From Janibacter massiliensis (GTDB taxonomy: Bacteria > Actinomycetota > Actinomycetes > Actinomycetales > Dermatophilaceae): 64,000 bases of DNA. The notes beneath the pieces are model-generated. The model had not been told where the DNA came from, made no database searches, and was given only the letters and a program-made list of their open reading frames with translations. The stretch is taken from the NCBI RefSeq assembly GCF_900289115.1, contig NZ_LT985196.1, positions 1-64,000 on the forward strand. The letters run 5' to 3'. Positions 62,224 to 64,000 of this stretch are shown piece after piece; the stretch's first letter is position 1, and every line of letters starts with the position of its first letter. The position numbers and the translations under genes are program-made.

Positions 62224-63548
62224 CGCGAGGCCTCCGTCCGGGCGGCGCGGCGGCCGTGCAGCGGGCTCAGCTGGAGGCGCTCGACGCGGCGGGTGTCCAT
62301 CGCGATGACGCGCAGGCGCCAGCCGTCGACCTCCACCTCGTCCCCGACCCGGGGCACCCGCCCGAGCCGTTCCATGACGAATCCGCCGAGCGTCTCGTAC
62401 GGCCCGTCCTCGGGGACGGTGACGCCGATCCGCTCGGTCACCTCGTCGGGGCGCCACATCCCCGGCACGGTCCACGACCCGCCGGGCAGCCGCCGCGCGG
62501 TCGAGGTCGCCCGGTCGTGCTCGTCGGCGACCTCGCCGACGATCTCCTCGACGAGGTCCTCGAGCGTGACGACGCCGGCCGTGCCGCCGTGCTCGTCGAC
62601 GACGACCGCGAGCTGCAGGCCCCCGTCGCGCAGCTCGACCAGGAGCGGGTCGAGGCCGAGCGTCTCGGGCACGAAGACCGCGTCGACCATGAGCGCGGAC
62701 ACCGGGACCTCGTCGCGGCGCTCGTGCGGCACGGCGATCGCGCGCTTGACGTGGGCCACGCCGACGACGTCGTCCCAGTCCTCGTCGATGACGGGGAACC
62801 GGCTGTGCCCGGTCCGGCGGGCCAGGCGCACGAGGTCGCTCGCCGTCGCGGTGCGCTCGATCGCGGTCGCGCGGGAGCGGGGGGTCATCACGTCGGTGGC
62901 GGTCTGGTCGCCGAAGCCGAGGGATCGGGTGACCAGGCGGGCCGTCCCGGAGTCGAGGGTGCCTGCCTCGGCGGAGGTGCGGACGAGGGAGGCGAGCTCC
63001 TGGGGGCTGCGGGCGGCCGAGAGCTCCTCCTGCGGCTCGACGCCCACCCGGCGCAGCGCCCAGTTGGCGGACCCGTTGAGGATCGCGATGAGCGGCGTGA
63101 AGAGGACGGTGAAGATCCGGGTCGGTGCGTGGACGACCTTCGCCGTGGCCAGCGGCGCCGAGACGGCGAAGGTCTTGGGCACCATCTCGCCGAGCACCAT
63201 CGACAGCACCGTGGCGAGCAGCATCGACAGGACGGGGGCCGCGGTGTCGATCACCCCGTCCGACAGGCCCGCGGCCGACAGCGGTCCGCGCAGCAGCGCG
63301 CCGATGGACGGCGCCGCGATGAAGCCGAGGACCAGGGTCGTCAGGGTGATCCCGACCTGGCAGGCCGACAGCAGCGTCGACAGGCGCCCGAGGGAGCCGA
63401 GCACGCCCTTGGCGCCGGCATCCCCCTCGTCCACCGCCTTCTGCACGGAAGACCTGTCGAGCGCGACGAGCGAGAACTCGGCCGCGACGAAGAGCGCCGT
63501 CCCGGCCGTGAGCACGAGGGCGAGGAGCAGCAGCAGCCATTCGGTCAT
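62220..63548 (-). CDS. CNNM/HlyC-CorC-type membrane protein with CBS and CorC domains
   Basis: A 442-residue paralogue of the next gene. It has a DUF21 domain ([55 protein letters not shown]), two CBS motifs ([20 protein letters not shown] and [24 protein letters not shown]) and a CorC_HlyC domain. The pair is coupled by ATGA, suggesting a heteromeric metal transporter. Confidence 0.9.
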   Translation of the reverse strand: MTEWLLLLLALVLTAGTALFVAAEFSLVALDRSSVQKAVDEGDAGAKGVLGSLGRLSTLLSACQVGITLTTLVLGFIAAPSIGALLRGPLSAAGLSDGVIDTAAPVLSMLLATVLSMVLGEMVPKTFAVSAPLATAKVVHAPTRIFTVLFTPLIAILNGSANWALRRVGVEPQEELSAARSPQELASLVRTSAEAGTLDSGTARLVTRSLGFGDQTATDVMTPRSRATAIERTATASDLVRLARRTGHSRFPVIDEDWDDVVGVAHVKRAIAVPHERRDEVPVSALMVDAVFVPETLGLDPLLVELRDGGLQLAVVVDEHGGTAGVVTLEDLVEEIVGEVADEHDRATSTARRLPGGSWTVPGMWRPDEVTERIGVTVPEDGPYETLGGFVMERLGRVPRVGDEVEVDGWRLRVIAMDTRRVERLQLSPLHGRRAARTEASR

Positions 63549-63639
63549 GGTGGGCACGAGCGTAGTCGGCGTCGATGTGACGGGAGCGGCCCCGTCCGAC
63601 AGGATGGGCGCGCCTGGACCGCACGAGCGAAGGGGACGC

Positions 63640-64000
63640 ATGAGCAGCGGCACGAGAGAGCGGGGCACCCGCGTCGAGGTCGACGGCCTGACGAAGAGGT
63701 TCGGGTCGTTCACCGCGGTCGACGACCTGTCCTTCTCCGTCGAGCCCGGTCGGGTCACCGGCTTCCTCGGCCCGAACGGCTCCGGCAAGACGACGACGCT
63801 GCGGATGATCCTGGGGCTCGTCCGCCCCACCGCGGGGTCCTCGACGATCGGCGGGCAGGCCTACCGCTCGCTGCCGAACCCCCAGCAGGTCGTCGGCGCG
63901 GCGCTCGAGGCGACGAGCTTCCACCCCGGCCGGTCCGGGCGCGACCACCTGCGGGTCCTGGCCGCCGCCGGCGGTGTCGAGGACTCCCGGGTCGACGAGC
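63640..64000 (+). CDS. ABC transporter ATP-binding protein, 5' part only
   Basis: The first 120 codons of an ABC ATPase that runs off the window. ATG 63640 has GAAGGGG upstream. [20 protein letters not shown] leads to Walker [18 protein letters not shown] and then [11 protein letters not shown]. The pattern is of the drug/lipid exporter (DrrA/CcmA-like) group; a permease should follow beyond the edge. Confidence 0.85.
   Translation, partial: MSSGTRERGTRVEVDGLTKRFGSFTAVDDLSFSVEPGRVTGFLGPNGSGKTTTLRMILGLVRPTAGSSTIGGQAYRSLPNPQQVVGAALEATSFHPGRSGRDHLRVLAAAGGVEDSRVDE

Overview
The window is about 72% GC, uses ATG/GTG starts with many 4-base ATGA/GTGA overlaps, and shows frequent leaderless starts. 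It carries actinobacterial hallmarks: nucS, a 1600-residue NAD-glutamate dehydrogenase, DUF2550 next to atpC, and a rho with a long Arg/Asn/Gly insert. The order argS-lysA-hom-thrC-thrB-rho-rpmE-prfA-prmC-tsaC-wecA-atpI..atpC-DUF2550 follows the block known from Mycobacterium tuberculosis. The host is therefore an Actinomycetota bacterium. Micrococcales (Intrasporangiaceae-like) is my guess from gene style, not proven. Left to right: 1-120 is AT-rich and looks like an unreliable contig edge. 124-10208 is a phosphate-type (Pst) ABC transport locus: permease, two membrane-anchored substrate-binding-like proteins with glycine-rich stalks, a sortase-fold protein that has lost its catalytic residues, a secreted binding protein with Ig-like repeats, the ATPase PstB, and a lytic-transglycosylase-like protein. 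10245-18520 holds a SixA-type phosphatase, a DUF937 protein, the gatCAB amidotransferase operon ending in a 2-hydroxyacid dehydrogenase, a HIT protein, a decayed IS fragment, thiol peroxidase and a frameshifted membrane protein coupled to ligA. 18520-31213 has ligA, an acyl-CoA ligase, a MetE-like protein, a flavin-fold protein, mnmA, a cysteine desulfurase and NAD-GDH. 31436-34883 is the most accessory-looking stretch: a small helical gene pair with a WXG-like motif, nucS, an ArsR regulator coupled to a His/Cys-rich metal-binding peptide, a DJ-1/PfpI protein, and three copies of a palindromic intergenic repeat around these last genes. 34884-37700 carries a cobalamin-dependent mutase of the MeaA (ethylmalonyl-CoA mutase) type and a divergent cobalamin adenosyltransferase. 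From 37707 to 60879 almost everything is on the minus strand. Read in transcription order it runs argS, lysA, hom, thrC, thrB (aspartate-family amino acids), rho, rpmE, prfA, prmC, tsaC, glyA, wecA, then the ATP synthase genes. Here the ATP synthase operon departs from the usual order: after atpD there is a strong hairpin and a DUF2752 gene with its own leaderless promoter, so atpC and DUF2550 lie in a separate transcription unit. A perfect CRP/GlxR-type palindrome sits just before the ATP synthase genes. The window ends with tRNA-Arg(CCG), two CNNM/CBS-domain membrane proteins and the start of an ABC-transporter ATPase. No CRISPR array, prophage or complete insertion sequence was seen. The best candidates for something undescribed are the Pst locus with its pseudosortase, the ArsR/His-Cys peptide unit, and the palindromic repeat family.
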